Assembly: GCF_000429945.1 (NCBI RefSeq)
Contig: NZ_AUCV01000002.1
Location: 1-64,000, forward strand
Length of the DNA: 64,000 nucleotides
Origin: Desulfogranum japonicum DSM 18378
GTDB taxonomy: Bacteria > Desulfobacterota > Desulfobulbia > Desulfobulbales > Desulfobulbaceae
Direction: 5' to 3'
Each line of letters begins with the position of its first letter. The stretch's first letter is position 1. Shown here in pieces: positions 34,832 to 43,574 of this stretch. Below the pieces are notes generated by a model. That model was not told the DNA's origin. It did no database searches and saw nothing but the letters and a program-made list of their open reading frames with translations. Both the position numbers and the translations under genes were made by a program.

Positions 34832-35448
34832 CAAATACAAGGGTAACTGCATGTAGCGCACTTAATTTTGCCACGAGTATGCTGGTTTACGTATGATTTG
34901 ATCTTCTACGAACGCCACAGGCAATCTGTAATCAGTTATACATTCTGAAGACCTTCAAGGTTATCCGTCTAGCCGTTGAGTAGTTAGATCAGTGAAATTG
35001 TTGTATCCATTTTGACTGTAAAAGGAACTGTTTGGATTTAGAATTTTCCTCTGGCAAAGAAGCCTCTCTGCCACAGAGTTTTTTCTCTACTCTCAGAATT
35101 CTCGAATTTCTTTGTGTTTTGCGCTATTCTGAATACAGAAACCGGGTGTGAAGGTTGTGAGAGCTGGAAAAAATTATGCTAGGAATCTGTCGGAGAAAGC
35201 TCTTTTTCCCCGATAGCTTTGTTGTCTTTTAAAATTTTATCCTCGGAGGTAGCGAAGACTCCAATATCAGGCATATGCCTATGGGAAAATCTTGAAGACA
35301 CCTCGGAATCTTCGCTTATCTGCTTTCAGACGAAAATCATCATGTGTTGATAGGCGTTATATTAATCATTGGATAGAGCTGGGAGGGATATACGCTTTTC
35401 AGATCGAATTTACCAGGGACCATCAATTATCTCTTCAGGAAGTACTGC
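34832..35448. other. Intergenic stretch before the HDOD gene
   Basis: 617 bases with no supported gene. An imperfect hairpin CTGTCGGAGAAA / TTTTCCCCGATAG lies at 35187-35216, followed by a T-rich segment. It could terminate plus-strand transcription from the accessory region. No riboswitch was recognised. Confidence 0.4.
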
Positions 35449-36288
35449 ATGGGGAACCAGAACACCTTTTTATCTACATTAGATCGATTGATCTCCTCCG
35501 AACAGCTCAGTTTGCCTGCATTCAGTCCCGTCTTATTACGGGTTCAGCAGGAACTCGTAAAAAAGGATCCGGATCTCCAGAAAGTTTCCAAGCTTATAAG
35601 TGGTGATCAGGCGCTTTCTGGAAATGTTATCAAAATCGCCAATTCAGCAATGTACAGAGGATTTTCTCCTGTAACCAATACAAAGGCCGCAGTTGTTCGG
35701 TTGGGACTGTCAGAGGTTGGCAGGATTGTTTTTACTGATATCAATCAAAAAATGTTTCGCTCCAGGGATCCTAAACTAAATATACTTATGAAAAAATTAT
35801 GGCAGCATTCCCTTGGGTGCGCCTTTGCAGCCGGAATGCTTTCCCAGAGCCTTGATTTCGGGGTAATGCAGAATCAGGCTTTTTCAGCCGGATTATTTCA
35901 TGATATAGGCAAATTAATCATTTTGAGGGTAATTGATGAAAAGAAACGAAAAAATAAGGCACTTGTCGTTCCGCAAGATCTTGTTATTGAAGCCATGCAG
36001 AAACTGCATATGAAATATGGAGCTAACCTGCTGCAGAACATACAACTTCCAGAAGTCTTTGCTGTAATAGCTCGAGATCATCATCATGAAGAGTTCGATG
36101 CTCAAAACTACACCCTTGTTCTAGTACGTATGGCAAACCATATCTGCCATGCTATGGGAATCGGGCTGGTGCATAACCCTTCGCTCCTTTTGCTTCACCA
36201 GCCTGAAGCGAAGGTTTTGGAGGTAAGTCATGCTGAGTTGGATCAGGTGCAAAAATTTTTGGAAACAGCTACAGGTGTTTTTGAGTAA
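35449..36288 (+). CDS. HDOD-domain protein
   Basis: 279 residues with one HDOD domain over nearly the whole length. It starts LPAFSPVLLRVQQELVKKDPDLQKVSKLISGDQALSGNVIKIANSA, then VRLGLSEVGRIVFT, and includes the HD-like pair AGLFHDIGKLIILRV and IARDHHHEE. HDOD proteins are non-enzymatic or poorly characterised relatives of HD phosphodiesterases, used in signalling, cell-cycle and chemotaxis control. AGGAAG lies eight bases before the ATG. It stands alone between two long intergenic stretches. Confidence 0.88.
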   Translation: MGNQNTFLSTLDRLISSEQLSLPAFSPVLLRVQQELVKKDPDLQKVSKLISGDQALSGNVIKIANSAMYRGFSPVTNTKAAVVRLGLSEVGRIVFTDINQKMFRSRDPKLNILMKKLWQHSLGCAFAAGMLSQSLDFGVMQNQAFSAGLFHDIGKLIILRVIDEKKRKNKALVVPQDLVIEAMQKLHMKYGANLLQNIQLPEVFAVIARDHHHEEFDAQNYTLVLVRMANHICHAMGIGLVHNPSLLLLHQPEAKVLEVSHAELDQVQKFLETATGVFE

Positions 36289-36985
36289 TGAAAGGGCTGT
36301 TCTGCTGATATCCACCTATTTCACGACTAAGCAGATATTTTCGCTATTTTTTTAGCTTATACTTAATTATCCTTAAAAATTTCAATCCTATAACTCCATC
36401 GGATTTCAACTTATCAGAAAGCTATTCAGGCAGCCTTGTACGATTCAAAACCGAATCATTTTTTATATACAGGTATTTTGCTTCTTGTTGAATTTTGGAT
36501 TCCTTGGTAGTTTGTCCCAGATTTTTCCCCTTTTAGCCCGCATCTCTCATGCTTTTTTGAAAATTATGCAAACAGATTGCGTGTCCATGGCATGTTGTCT
36601 ACGTGAAGGGTCGTTTTTTCATATTCAAAAAAGTCAGCTTTTAGGGTGAGTGCATTTTGCTGTATCAGCATAGTTAATGTGCACACATAGCTATTACGGT
36701 TTTCATACCCGGTGGCTTATGTATTACAGCAAATATGCCAATGTGAGAAATACTGGCTAGATTTCAGACATCCATCCAGACCACCATCAATGCCGTATCG
36801 TTTGACCTGTAGAAGCTCTCTTCACTGCATTTCAGCGATGTAACGTTGTAATGGTTTCAAAGATCTACCGAAATTATCGGGAAGAATTGCGCCGTTTAAG
36901 TGTTATGGTTCAACGTGCTGATAATGCAGATGTTTTTTATTTTACGTAAGATCTGTATTATTTTGAGAATATAGAGGAGTGACCT
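36289..36985. other. Intergenic region upstream of the bifurcation operon
   Basis: 697 bases with no supported gene; it must contain the promoter of the nuoE-like gene at 36986. I looked for a Rex-type palindrome (TTGTTAA...TTAACAA) and did not find one. The SD GAGGAG sits just before the operon start. Confidence 0.4.
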
Positions 36986-37450
36986 ATGCCGGGACAATCA
37001 ACAGATTCATCTCTTATTTCTTTACTGGCAGAGTATGGCAAGGAAAGGGAAAATCTGATTCCGTTACTGCAGGAAGTGCAGGAACGTTTTCAATTTCTTT
37101 CTCCTGAAGCCGTACGTGCTGTTGCAGATCACCTGGATCTTTCTGAAAACGATGTATATGGCGTAGCTACATTTTATGCCCAGTTTCGTTTTGTTCCTCC
37201 AGGTTTGCATCATATTAAAGTGTGCGAAGGAACAGCTTGCCATGTCCGTGGAAGCGATCACATTTTGGAAGCTGTGGAGCGCAGTATCGGTATTAAACCA
37301 GGCCAGACAAGCGAAGACGGGTCTTACAGTCTGGAGAGGGTTGCCTGTTTTGGTTCATGTGCCTTGGCTCCTGTTGTTGTGGTTGACGATAAGGTTCATG
37401 GACGCATGACAGGCAACAAAACACAAAAGCTCATTGAGGAAGAAGAATGA
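36986..37450 (+). CDS. NuoE-like [2Fe-2S] thioredoxin-fold subunit of a bifurcating transhydrogenase
   Basis: 154 residues. A helical N-terminus (LLAEYGKERENLIPLLQEVQ) is followed by the thioredoxin-like [2Fe-2S] domain. Cluster ligands are the two Cys of VCEGTACHVRG and the two of VACFGSCALAPVV. This matches NuoE, HndA and related small subunits, which sit beside a NuoF-like flavoprotein and relay electrons. Its stop overlaps the start of the next gene (ATGA-type), so the subunits are made together. No hydrogenase gene is nearby, so this is not a bifurcating hydrogenase set. Confidence 0.93.
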   Translation: MPGQSTDSSLISLLAEYGKERENLIPLLQEVQERFQFLSPEAVRAVADHLDLSENDVYGVATFYAQFRFVPPGLHHIKVCEGTACHVRGSDHILEAVERSIGIKPGQTSEDGSYSLERVACFGSCALAPVVVVDDKVHGRMTGNKTQKLIEEEE

Positions 37451-39303
37451 GTTTCCAGACCATACAACAGCAGGCAAAAACAGAGTGGGAATTATTTGAT
37501 CGTCCCGACCGGTTTCGTATCCTTGTTGGCTCTGCAACCTGTGGCAGGGCAGCCGGCTCCCAGGAAGTTATTGAGAAGTTCAGAGAAGAGCTTGCCAATC
37601 GACATCTTCTGGCGGAAACAGACATTTATGAAGTGGGCTGTCTTGGCCTTTGTTACGCTGAAGTGCTTGTCGAAATACAGGGAAAAGATGGCAGGCGTAT
37701 TCTATATCAAAGCGTGGAACCCAGGCGCGTGGCTGATCTGATAGATGCACAGCTTGTTCAGGGCGGAATATATGAACCCCTTGCCATGGCATGTACTCAG
37801 AGCGAAACAGATACGAGCATTCCAGCATTTTCAGATCTGGAAATCATGCAATCGCAGGTTCGTATTGTGTTACGAAACTGTGGTATTATCGACCCGACCA
37901 ATGTTGAACATTACATCGCACGTGGCGGTTATAGTGGTTTAGCCAGAGCCTTGCAGATGTCAGCAGATCAGGTGATTGAAGAAATTCAGCAGTCCGGTTT
38001 ACGTGGTCGAGGAGGTGCAGGATTTCCCACTGGCATGAAATGGAGTTTTGCCCGGCGTACTGAAAGTGATCGGAAATATGTAATCTGTAACGCAGATGAG
38101 GGCGACCCGGGTGCTTTTATGGATCGTTCCGTACTTGAGGGTGATCCCCATGCTGTCCTTGAAGGCTTGCTCGTTGCCGGATATGCCATCGGAGCTGATA
38201 CTGGCTACGTCTACTGTCGGGCTGAGTACCCTCTTGCCATTGAACGGCTGCAGCAGGCCATAGTCCAGATGCATGAAAAAGGTTTGCTTGGTGCAAATAT
38301 TCTTGGCTCAAACTTTTCATTCAGCATCAAAATCAAAAAGGGCGCAGGAGCTTTTGTCTGTGGTGAAGAAACGTCCCTTATGCAGTCCATTGAAGGGAAA
38401 CGTGGGATGCCCAGATCAAAACCACCGTTTCCTGCTGTTTCCGGTTTATTTGAAAAGCCTACAAATATTAATAATGTGGAAACACTGGCTGCGGTATCTG
38501 CCATCATGGAAAAAGGCGCAGCCTGGTATGCAGGATATGGTACTGAAAAGAGCCGGGGTACAAAAACATTCGCCCTGGCAGGCAAAATTACGCGTACCGG
38601 ACTTATAGAAGTACCCATGGGCATATCTTTGCGAACAATTATCGAAGATATTGGCGGTGGAGTATTGGATGGAAAGACGTTCAAGGCTGTGCAGACAGGG
38701 GGCCCGTCCGGTGGATGTATCCCCGCACAGTACATTGATCTTCCCGTGGACTATGAGCATCTTGCAGAGGTCGGATCTATTATGGGGTCCGGCGGTATGA
38801 TTGTTATTGATGAAGCATCCTGTATGGTCGATATGGCCCGCTATTTTCTGACATTTACGGAAAATGAATCCTGTGGGAAGTGTGTGCCTTGCCGTATGGG
38901 GACCCAACATCTGCTTAACATCCTTACTGATATAACCCAGGGAAAAGGTAAACCTGAACATCTGGATACGTTACGAAAGATTGGCGCAACCATGAAAAAC
39001 GGTTCGCTGTGCGGACTCGGTCAGACAGCGGCAAATCCAGTACTGACCACTCTGACCCATTATGAGGATGAATACCTAGAACACATTGACAATTTAAAAT
39101 GCCCGGCTGGAGCCTGCAGATCATTGATTCATTTTTCCATTGATGCAGCACAGTGTACCGGTTGCGGGGCATGTTCCCGTGCGTGTCCTGTAGATGCCAT
39201 CAGCGGAACAAGGAAAGAACCGCATGCTATTGATCAGCAGACCTGTATCTGTTGCGGTTCCTGTAGAGATGCCTGTAAATTTGAGGCAGTGCTCGTCAGC
39301 TGA
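37447..39303 (+). CDS. NuoF-like NADH-binding FMN subunit with extra N-terminal [2Fe-2S] and C-terminal 2x[4Fe-4S] domains
   Basis: 618 residues in three parts. Residues 1-120 form a second thioredoxin-like [2Fe-2S] domain (GSATCGRAAGS, GCLGLCYAEV). Residues ~140-540 form the NuoF core, with GLRGRGGAGFPTGMKW and CNADEGDPGAF for FMN/NAD, AFVCGEETSLMQSIEGKRG and the [4Fe-4S] set SCGKCVPCRMGT plus SLCGLG. The last ~60 residues are a two-cluster ferredoxin (CTGCGACSRACPVDAI, CICCGSCRDACKFEA). This is the layout of HndC/HydB-type subunits, where bifurcation is thought to occur at or near the FMN. It is expected to exchange electrons with NAD(H) in the cytoplasm. Confidence 0.94.
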   Translation: MSFQTIQQQAKTEWELFDRPDRFRILVGSATCGRAAGSQEVIEKFREELANRHLLAETDIYEVGCLGLCYAEVLVEIQGKDGRRILYQSVEPRRVADLIDAQLVQGGIYEPLAMACTQSETDTSIPAFSDLEIMQSQVRIVLRNCGIIDPTNVEHYIARGGYSGLARALQMSADQVIEEIQQSGLRGRGGAGFPTGMKWSFARRTESDRKYVICNADEGDPGAFMDRSVLEGDPHAVLEGLLVAGYAIGADTGYVYCRAEYPLAIERLQQAIVQMHEKGLLGANILGSNFSFSIKIKKGAGAFVCGEETSLMQSIEGKRGMPRSKPPFPAVSGLFEKPTNINNVETLAAVSAIMEKGAAWYAGYGTEKSRGTKTFALAGKITRTGLIEVPMGISLRTIIEDIGGGVLDGKTFKAVQTGGPSGGCIPAQYIDLPVDYEHLAEVGSIMGSGGMIVIDEASCMVDMARYFLTFTENESCGKCVPCRMGTQHLLNILTDITQGKGKPEHLDTLRKIGATMKNGSLCGLGQTAANPVLTTLTHYEDEYLEHIDNLKCPAGACRSLIHFSIDAAQCTGCGACSRACPVDAISGTRKEPHAIDQQTCICCGSCRDACKFEAVLVS

Positions 39304-39339
39304 CAGTGATGAAGCGCTCGTGTGTATCAAGGAGATGAA

Positions 39340-41847
39340 ATGAGTATAATCAGTTTGACCATAGATGGCCTCGATATCGAGGTTCAGGAAGGCACTACAG
39401 TTCTCCAGGCTGCCCGTAAAGCAGGTCTTTCCATACCCACCATATGCGACCACAAAGATTTGAGTCCTTACGGAGCCTGTCGTATGTGTGTGGTGGAAAT
39501 AGAAGGGGTGCGTGGCTTTCCAACTTCCTGTACGACTCCGGTTACGCCTGGCATGCAGGTTACAACACAGTCCGAGCAGTTAAGCACCTTACGGAACTGT
39601 ACTCTTGAATTGATGTTTTCAGGGCATCCTAACAGCTGTCTGAAATGTCCCCATCGTGAATTATGCGAGGAGGAACGTCCTCAGGCAACTAAAGCCGCCC
39701 GCACCACCAGGTGTGGTTTTTGTGCAAACAGGGATGAGTGTGAACTGCGTGAAATGGCTCTTGACTCAGGTCTGAATGAATTAGATCTTCCAACCATATA
39801 TTCTGCGCATAAGCTGGAGCGTGACGATCCGTTTATGGACAGAGATTATAACCTCTGTGTGCTTTGCGGCAGGTGCTGGAGGATTTGTGAGAAAATTCAC
39901 GGCAAACCTGCAATAAACATTATACATCGAGGGAAATGGGCAAGAATTGGTACGGCATTTGACAAAAGTCATCTGGATTCTGGATGCGTCTTCTGCGGTG
40001 CCTGTGTCGATATTTGCCCCACCGGTACCCTGACAGACCGTTTTGCCCGCTGGCAGGGTAAACCTGATCAGAGTGTGGCAACAACCTGTCAGTTATGTCC
40101 CCAGGGGTGTTCAGTGCAGGCACAAAGTAAAGACGGACAGTTGCAGGCCTATACCATGCCAGGGTTTGATAAGGAAGATCGTTTGTGTCTGTTAGGCCGT
40201 TTTGGTGCTGCTCAGATTCTCAGCTCCAGTAAACGGATTACTCGGCCGCTGGTACGTGAAGGAGATGATCTCATTCCTGTTGACTGGGATTATGCATATC
40301 AAACAATCTCTCAAGGACTGCTCGACGCCAATGGCACAACCGTGTTCCTGATCAGTGAAACCACTTCCAGGGAAGAGAGGTACCTGTATGCTCGACTTGC
40401 TTCCAGTGTTCAAGGTCTGCTACTTTCCTGTACTACAGAAGCTGGCCCTGATGATCCCAAAATTCAAGAGCTGGCGGCATCCATTGAACAGGGTAAAGTC
40501 AAGGCCGTGGTTACCAACGGCTTTTTCATCAGCAAGGAAATTCTGAACAAGACTGCTTTTTCACTGGTCATTGACTGCATGGAGTCAGAATTACTGGAAA
40601 CGGCACAGGCCGTACTTCCTGCTGCAGTTCTTTGCGAAACCCAGGGCTCTTATCGCTCTGCCGATGGAACAGTGAAACAATTGCGTCAATGTTCACAAGC
40701 TCCTGGGGATGCCCGGCCGGAATGGCAGATTGTCTGTTCACTTGCTCAAAGCCTTGGCAAAGAGGGTTTTGAATTTGATGTACTTGATGCTGTTACACGG
40801 TTAGTAGACAATGATGCGCCACCAGCTGCATTGGAAAAAGATCCGCGTGAAAACAGCCGCGAAATAGTTACTCGTTTCAGAGGGCATTACGTAGCTGATA
40901 TTGTTCCAAGCCTTGCTGCTTTCGATGTACCGGTAACACTTGCCAACGATGCAGGCGACGGACGTAAGAAAGGATTTGCCCTCCTTGAAAAACAGGAGAT
41001 TGTACCCAATATGCATTTTCTTACCATAGAGGCCCCGCAGGTTGCCAGGTTTGCCCAGCCCGGTCAATTTGCAATTCTCATGGCACGGGAAACTTCTGAA
41101 CGCTCTCCTTTTACACTGGTCGACTGGGATAAGGAACAAGGAACCATTTCCCTGGTCATTGAGGAGGTCGGTCGCTCCAGCCGAGAACTCGCATCGCTTC
41201 GCGCAGGCGAACACATCGCCCATGTGAGCGGTCCTCTCGGGTTACCCATGACCATAGAAAATACAGGTACTGTCTTTCTTGGCGGAGGCTGTTATGGCAT
41301 AGGCGCCATATATCCTCTGGCCAGGGCCTTCAAGGAGGCCGGCAATAGAGTGATCTGTGCAATTGAGGCAGCATCGTCCTATCTGCTGTATCGCCAGGAT
41401 GAACTGGCTGAGGTGTGTGACCATCTCCTTGTCGGCACTAAAGACGGTAGCCTCGGGATTCACGGAGGAATAGCGGAAATTGTGTCAGCTATTTCTAAAC
41501 AGGAACAGATTGATCAATGTGTCATTATTGGCTGTACGTTTATGATGCGCATGGTCACGAAGCTTACCAAATCCCTGAACATTCCCACCCAGGTCGCTTT
41601 AAACCCCATTATGGTCGATGGTACTGGCATGTGTGGCGCCTGTCGTGTGTCCATTGATAATCAGACCCAATTCGCATGCGTTGATGGCCCGATATTTGAT
41701 GGCCACAGCGTAGATTGGGATGAACTGGCCTTACGTCGTTCTGCTTATCGACGTCAGGAAGTTCAGGCGCTTCCCCAGACTGTGGATTTAAATGCCCTCA
41801 TGCATTCCCATTCCGGTGGGTGCGGGTGTGGCCGAAAAAACGATTAA
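39340..41847 (+). CDS. NuoG-like iron-sulfur protein fused to an NfnA-like flavoprotein domain
   Basis: 835 residues from the ATG at 39340 (AAGGAG five bases upstream). Residues 1-80 hold a plant-type [2Fe-2S] cluster (C36, C47, C50, C64). Residues ~96-110 hold the NuoG His-Cys cluster (HPNSCLKCPHRELC), and C125/C128/C134 form another CxxC group. Two ferredoxin clusters follow (C173-C183, C216-C226), then a molybdopterin-family Fe4S4 segment (C250, C253, C257) with a short, degenerate remainder. From ~543 to the end is an NfnA-like FAD/NAD(P) module (ERSPFTLVDWD, FLGGGCYGIGAIYPLA) ending in the [2Fe-2S] loop GTGMCGACRVSI. Such a fusion physically joins a Nuo-type relay to an Nfn-type flavin site. 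No H-cluster motifs, so not HndD. Confidence 0.9.
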   Translation: MSIISLTIDGLDIEVQEGTTVLQAARKAGLSIPTICDHKDLSPYGACRMCVVEIEGVRGFPTSCTTPVTPGMQVTTQSEQLSTLRNCTLELMFSGHPNSCLKCPHRELCEEERPQATKAARTTRCGFCANRDECELREMALDSGLNELDLPTIYSAHKLERDDPFMDRDYNLCVLCGRCWRICEKIHGKPAINIIHRGKWARIGTAFDKSHLDSGCVFCGACVDICPTGTLTDRFARWQGKPDQSVATTCQLCPQGCSVQAQSKDGQLQAYTMPGFDKEDRLCLLGRFGAAQILSSSKRITRPLVREGDDLIPVDWDYAYQTISQGLLDANGTTVFLISETTSREERYLYARLASSVQGLLLSCTTEAGPDDPKIQELAASIEQGKVKAVVTNGFFISKEILNKTAFSLVIDCMESELLETAQAVLPAAVLCETQGSYRSADGTVKQLRQCSQAPGDARPEWQIVCSLAQSLGKEGFEFDVLDAVTRLVDNDAPPAALEKDPRENSREIVTRFRGHYVADIVPSLAAFDVPVTLANDAGDGRKKGFALLEKQEIVPNMHFLTIEAPQVARFAQPGQFAILMARETSERSPFTLVDWDKEQGTISLVIEEVGRSSRELASLRAGEHIAHVSGPLGLPMTIENTGTVFLGGGCYGIGAIYPLARAFKEAGNRVICAIEAASSYLLYRQDELAEVCDHLLVGTKDGSLGIHGGIAEIVSAISKQEQIDQCVIIGCTFMMRMVTKLTKSLNIPTQVALNPIMVDGTGMCGACRVSIDNQTQFACVDGPIFDGHSVDWDELALRRSAYRRQEVQALPQTVDLNALMHSHSGGCGCGRKND

Positions 41848-41893
41848 TGTATGCTCTAAAAAATGGTTTCCCTGTCTGATTCCAGGAGAGGTT

Positions 41894-41940
41894 CATGCAA
41901 CGTATCGTTATGCAGGCTGTATAAAACGATACGTTGCATG
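41894..41940. repeat. Perfect 16-bp inverted repeat between the NfnA fusion and nfnB
   Basis: CATGCAACGTATCGTT (41894-41909) and AACGATACGTTGCATG (41925-41940) form a perfect 16-bp stem with a 15-base loop, inside the 148-base gap between two genes that should work together. There is no T-run after it. Likely uses are RNA stabilisation, partial termination that tunes subunit ratio, or a repetitive palindrome. Confidence 0.65.
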
Positions 41941-41995
41941 TCAGTCCTGAACAGACTGGCCATTTTTTTAAAGATACTAACTTGCGGAGTTTTTG

Positions 41996-43429
41996 ATGAA
42001 ATCAACCAACGAATCCGTATCTGAAGTACCTCAAAAAGCAAAAGGCAGGGTGAAAATACCCCGTCAGCCCATGCCGGAACAGGATCCCCGTCGTCGCCGA
42101 ACGAATTTTGAAGAAGTACCACGGGGATATAGTGAGGAAGTTGCCATGCTTGAGGCTTCCAGATGTATTCAATGCAAGAAACCTGGTTGTGTGCAGGGAT
42201 GTCCGGTCAATATTAACATACCAGCATTTATCAAAGAGATTGCAGAAGGGCGTTTTGTTCAGGCTCTTGGAAAGCTCAAAGAGTATACAGCACTACCTGC
42301 TGTTTGCGGACGGGTCTGTCCCCAGGAAAGTCAATGTGAATCGCGTTGTATTCTCGGTAAAAAAGGCGAACCCGTAGCCATTGGCCGCTTGGAACGTTTT
42401 GCTGCTGATTATGCCCGCCAGAATAATGGTGTTCCTGAGAACAGGCATGCATCTCCAACCGGTAAAAAAATAGCGGTGGTGGGTGCCGGACCAGCAGGTA
42501 TAACCGTAGCAGGTGAACTGGTAAGCCGAGGGCATGAGGTTGTCATGTATGAGGCCCTGCATCTGGCTGGAGGTGTCTTGATGTACGGCATTCCCCAATT
42601 CAGACTCCCAAAAGAAATTGTGCAGTATGAGATCAATAGTCTAAAAAATCAAGGGGTCACCATCCATACAGACTATGTAATCGGCAAAAGTGAAACGGTT
42701 GATCAGCTACTTGCAATGGGCTTTGACGCTGTATTTATTGGAACCGGTGCTGGCCTGCCTTCCTTTCTCGGAATTGAAGGTGAGAATGCCACAGGCGTAT
42801 TTTCAGCCAATGAATTTCTTACCAGGGCAAATCTGATGCGAGCCATTGATTTCCCTCGATTTGCCACCTCTCCGGTGCAGGCTCATCGGGCTGTAACTGT
42901 TGGAGGGGGAAATGTGGCCATGGATGCCGCACGAACTGCTTTACGTATGGGGGCAGAATCTACCATTGTGTATCGTCGAAGCAGGGAGGAGATGCCAGCC
43001 AGGGGAGAAGAAATACATCATGCTGAAGAGGAAGGCGTTAACTTTCATCTACTGACCAATCCGGTTCGCATTGTCACCGATGAAAACAATCAGGTTACAG
43101 GTGTTGAATGTTTGCAAATGGAGCTTGGTGAGCCGGATTCCTCCGGAAGAAGACGCCCTGTACCTGTGGAGGGGAGTGAATTTATTGTACCTGCTGACAC
43201 GGTTATCATTGCCATAGGTAACAAGCCAAATCCCCTGGTGCCGCAGACATCTCCTGAAATTCAAACAAGTAAATGGGGCACCATTCTTGCCAATGAAGAG
43301 ACTATGATGACTTCAAAACCAGGAGTTTTTGCAGCAGGCGATATCGTTTCCGGTGCTGCTACAGTTATCAGCGCAATGGGGCAGGGAAAAATCGCTGCAG
43401 GCGCCATCCACAGTTATCTCTCCAAGTAA
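41996..43429 (+). CDS. nfnB: NfnB / GltA-type NADPH-binding iron-sulfur flavoprotein
   Basis: 477 residues from the ATG at 41996 (GGAG seven bases upstream). The N-terminal [4Fe-4S] region has CIQCKKPGCVQGCPVNINIP and CGRVCPQESQCESRCILG. It is followed by an FAD-binding GAGPAGITVAGELVSRGHEV and an NADPH-binding GGGNVAMDAARTALRMGA with basic YRRSREEMPARGEE. The C-terminal GKPGVFAAGDIVSGAATV closes the FAD fold. This is the NfnB subunit, alike also to the glutamate synthase small subunit. No glutamate synthase large subunit is near, while its NfnA partner is fused into the gene just upstream. So the pair should form the NADPH and ferredoxin side of a bifurcating complex. Confidence 0.92.
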   Translation: MKSTNESVSEVPQKAKGRVKIPRQPMPEQDPRRRRTNFEEVPRGYSEEVAMLEASRCIQCKKPGCVQGCPVNINIPAFIKEIAEGRFVQALGKLKEYTALPAVCGRVCPQESQCESRCILGKKGEPVAIGRLERFAADYARQNNGVPENRHASPTGKKIAVVGAGPAGITVAGELVSRGHEVVMYEALHLAGGVLMYGIPQFRLPKEIVQYEINSLKNQGVTIHTDYVIGKSETVDQLLAMGFDAVFIGTGAGLPSFLGIEGENATGVFSANEFLTRANLMRAIDFPRFATSPVQAHRAVTVGGGNVAMDAARTALRMGAESTIVYRRSREEMPARGEEIHHAEEEGVNFHLLTNPVRIVTDENNQVTGVECLQMELGEPDSSGRRRPVPVEGSEFIVPADTVIIAIGNKPNPLVPQTSPEIQTSKWGTILANEETMMTSKPGVFAAGDIVSGAATVISAMGQGKIAAGAIHSYLSK

Positions 43430-43448
43430 CTGTTATCATCACCTTATA

Positions 43449-43496
43449 AAACAGCCCTGTTTTCCATGGAACGACATGGGAAACAGGGCTGTTTTT
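43449..43496. terminator. Bidirectional terminator between nfnB and cstA
   Basis: AACAGCCCTGTTTTCCATG pairs with CATGGGAAACAGGGCTGTT around a short loop, followed by TTTTT on the plus strand and flanked by AAAA on the other. It stands between convergent genes and can serve both. A second hairpin, TATCCCCTTT / AAAGGGGATA, lies immediately beyond at 43499-43530. Confidence 0.85.
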
Positions 43497-43574
43497 ATAT
43501 CCCCTTTCTGCCTGTCTGCAAAGGGGATATTCTGCCTTTTTTACAGCAATATAACAACGAGCAGTATAACCTCG

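Noticed and set aside
30839-35448. Chromosomal integron cassettes (small orphan genes in one orientation)
   Set aside because: I looked for attC-type GTTRRRY / RYYYAAC pairs after each gene and found none that fit. The palindromes present do not match attC layout.
36289-36985. Rex operator upstream of the bifurcation operon
   Set aside because: No TTGTTAA-N4-TTAACAA-like palindrome was found in the region by eye.
36986-43429. NADP-reducing (Hnd-type) hydrogenase operon
   Set aside because: The large fusion protein lacks the H-cluster cysteine motifs of [FeFe] hydrogenase and ends instead in an NfnA-type flavoprotein domain.
41996-43429. Glutamate synthase small subunit
   Set aside because: The fold is shared, but no large subunit is near and the NfnA partner is fused to the gene just upstream. 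NfnB is the better reading.
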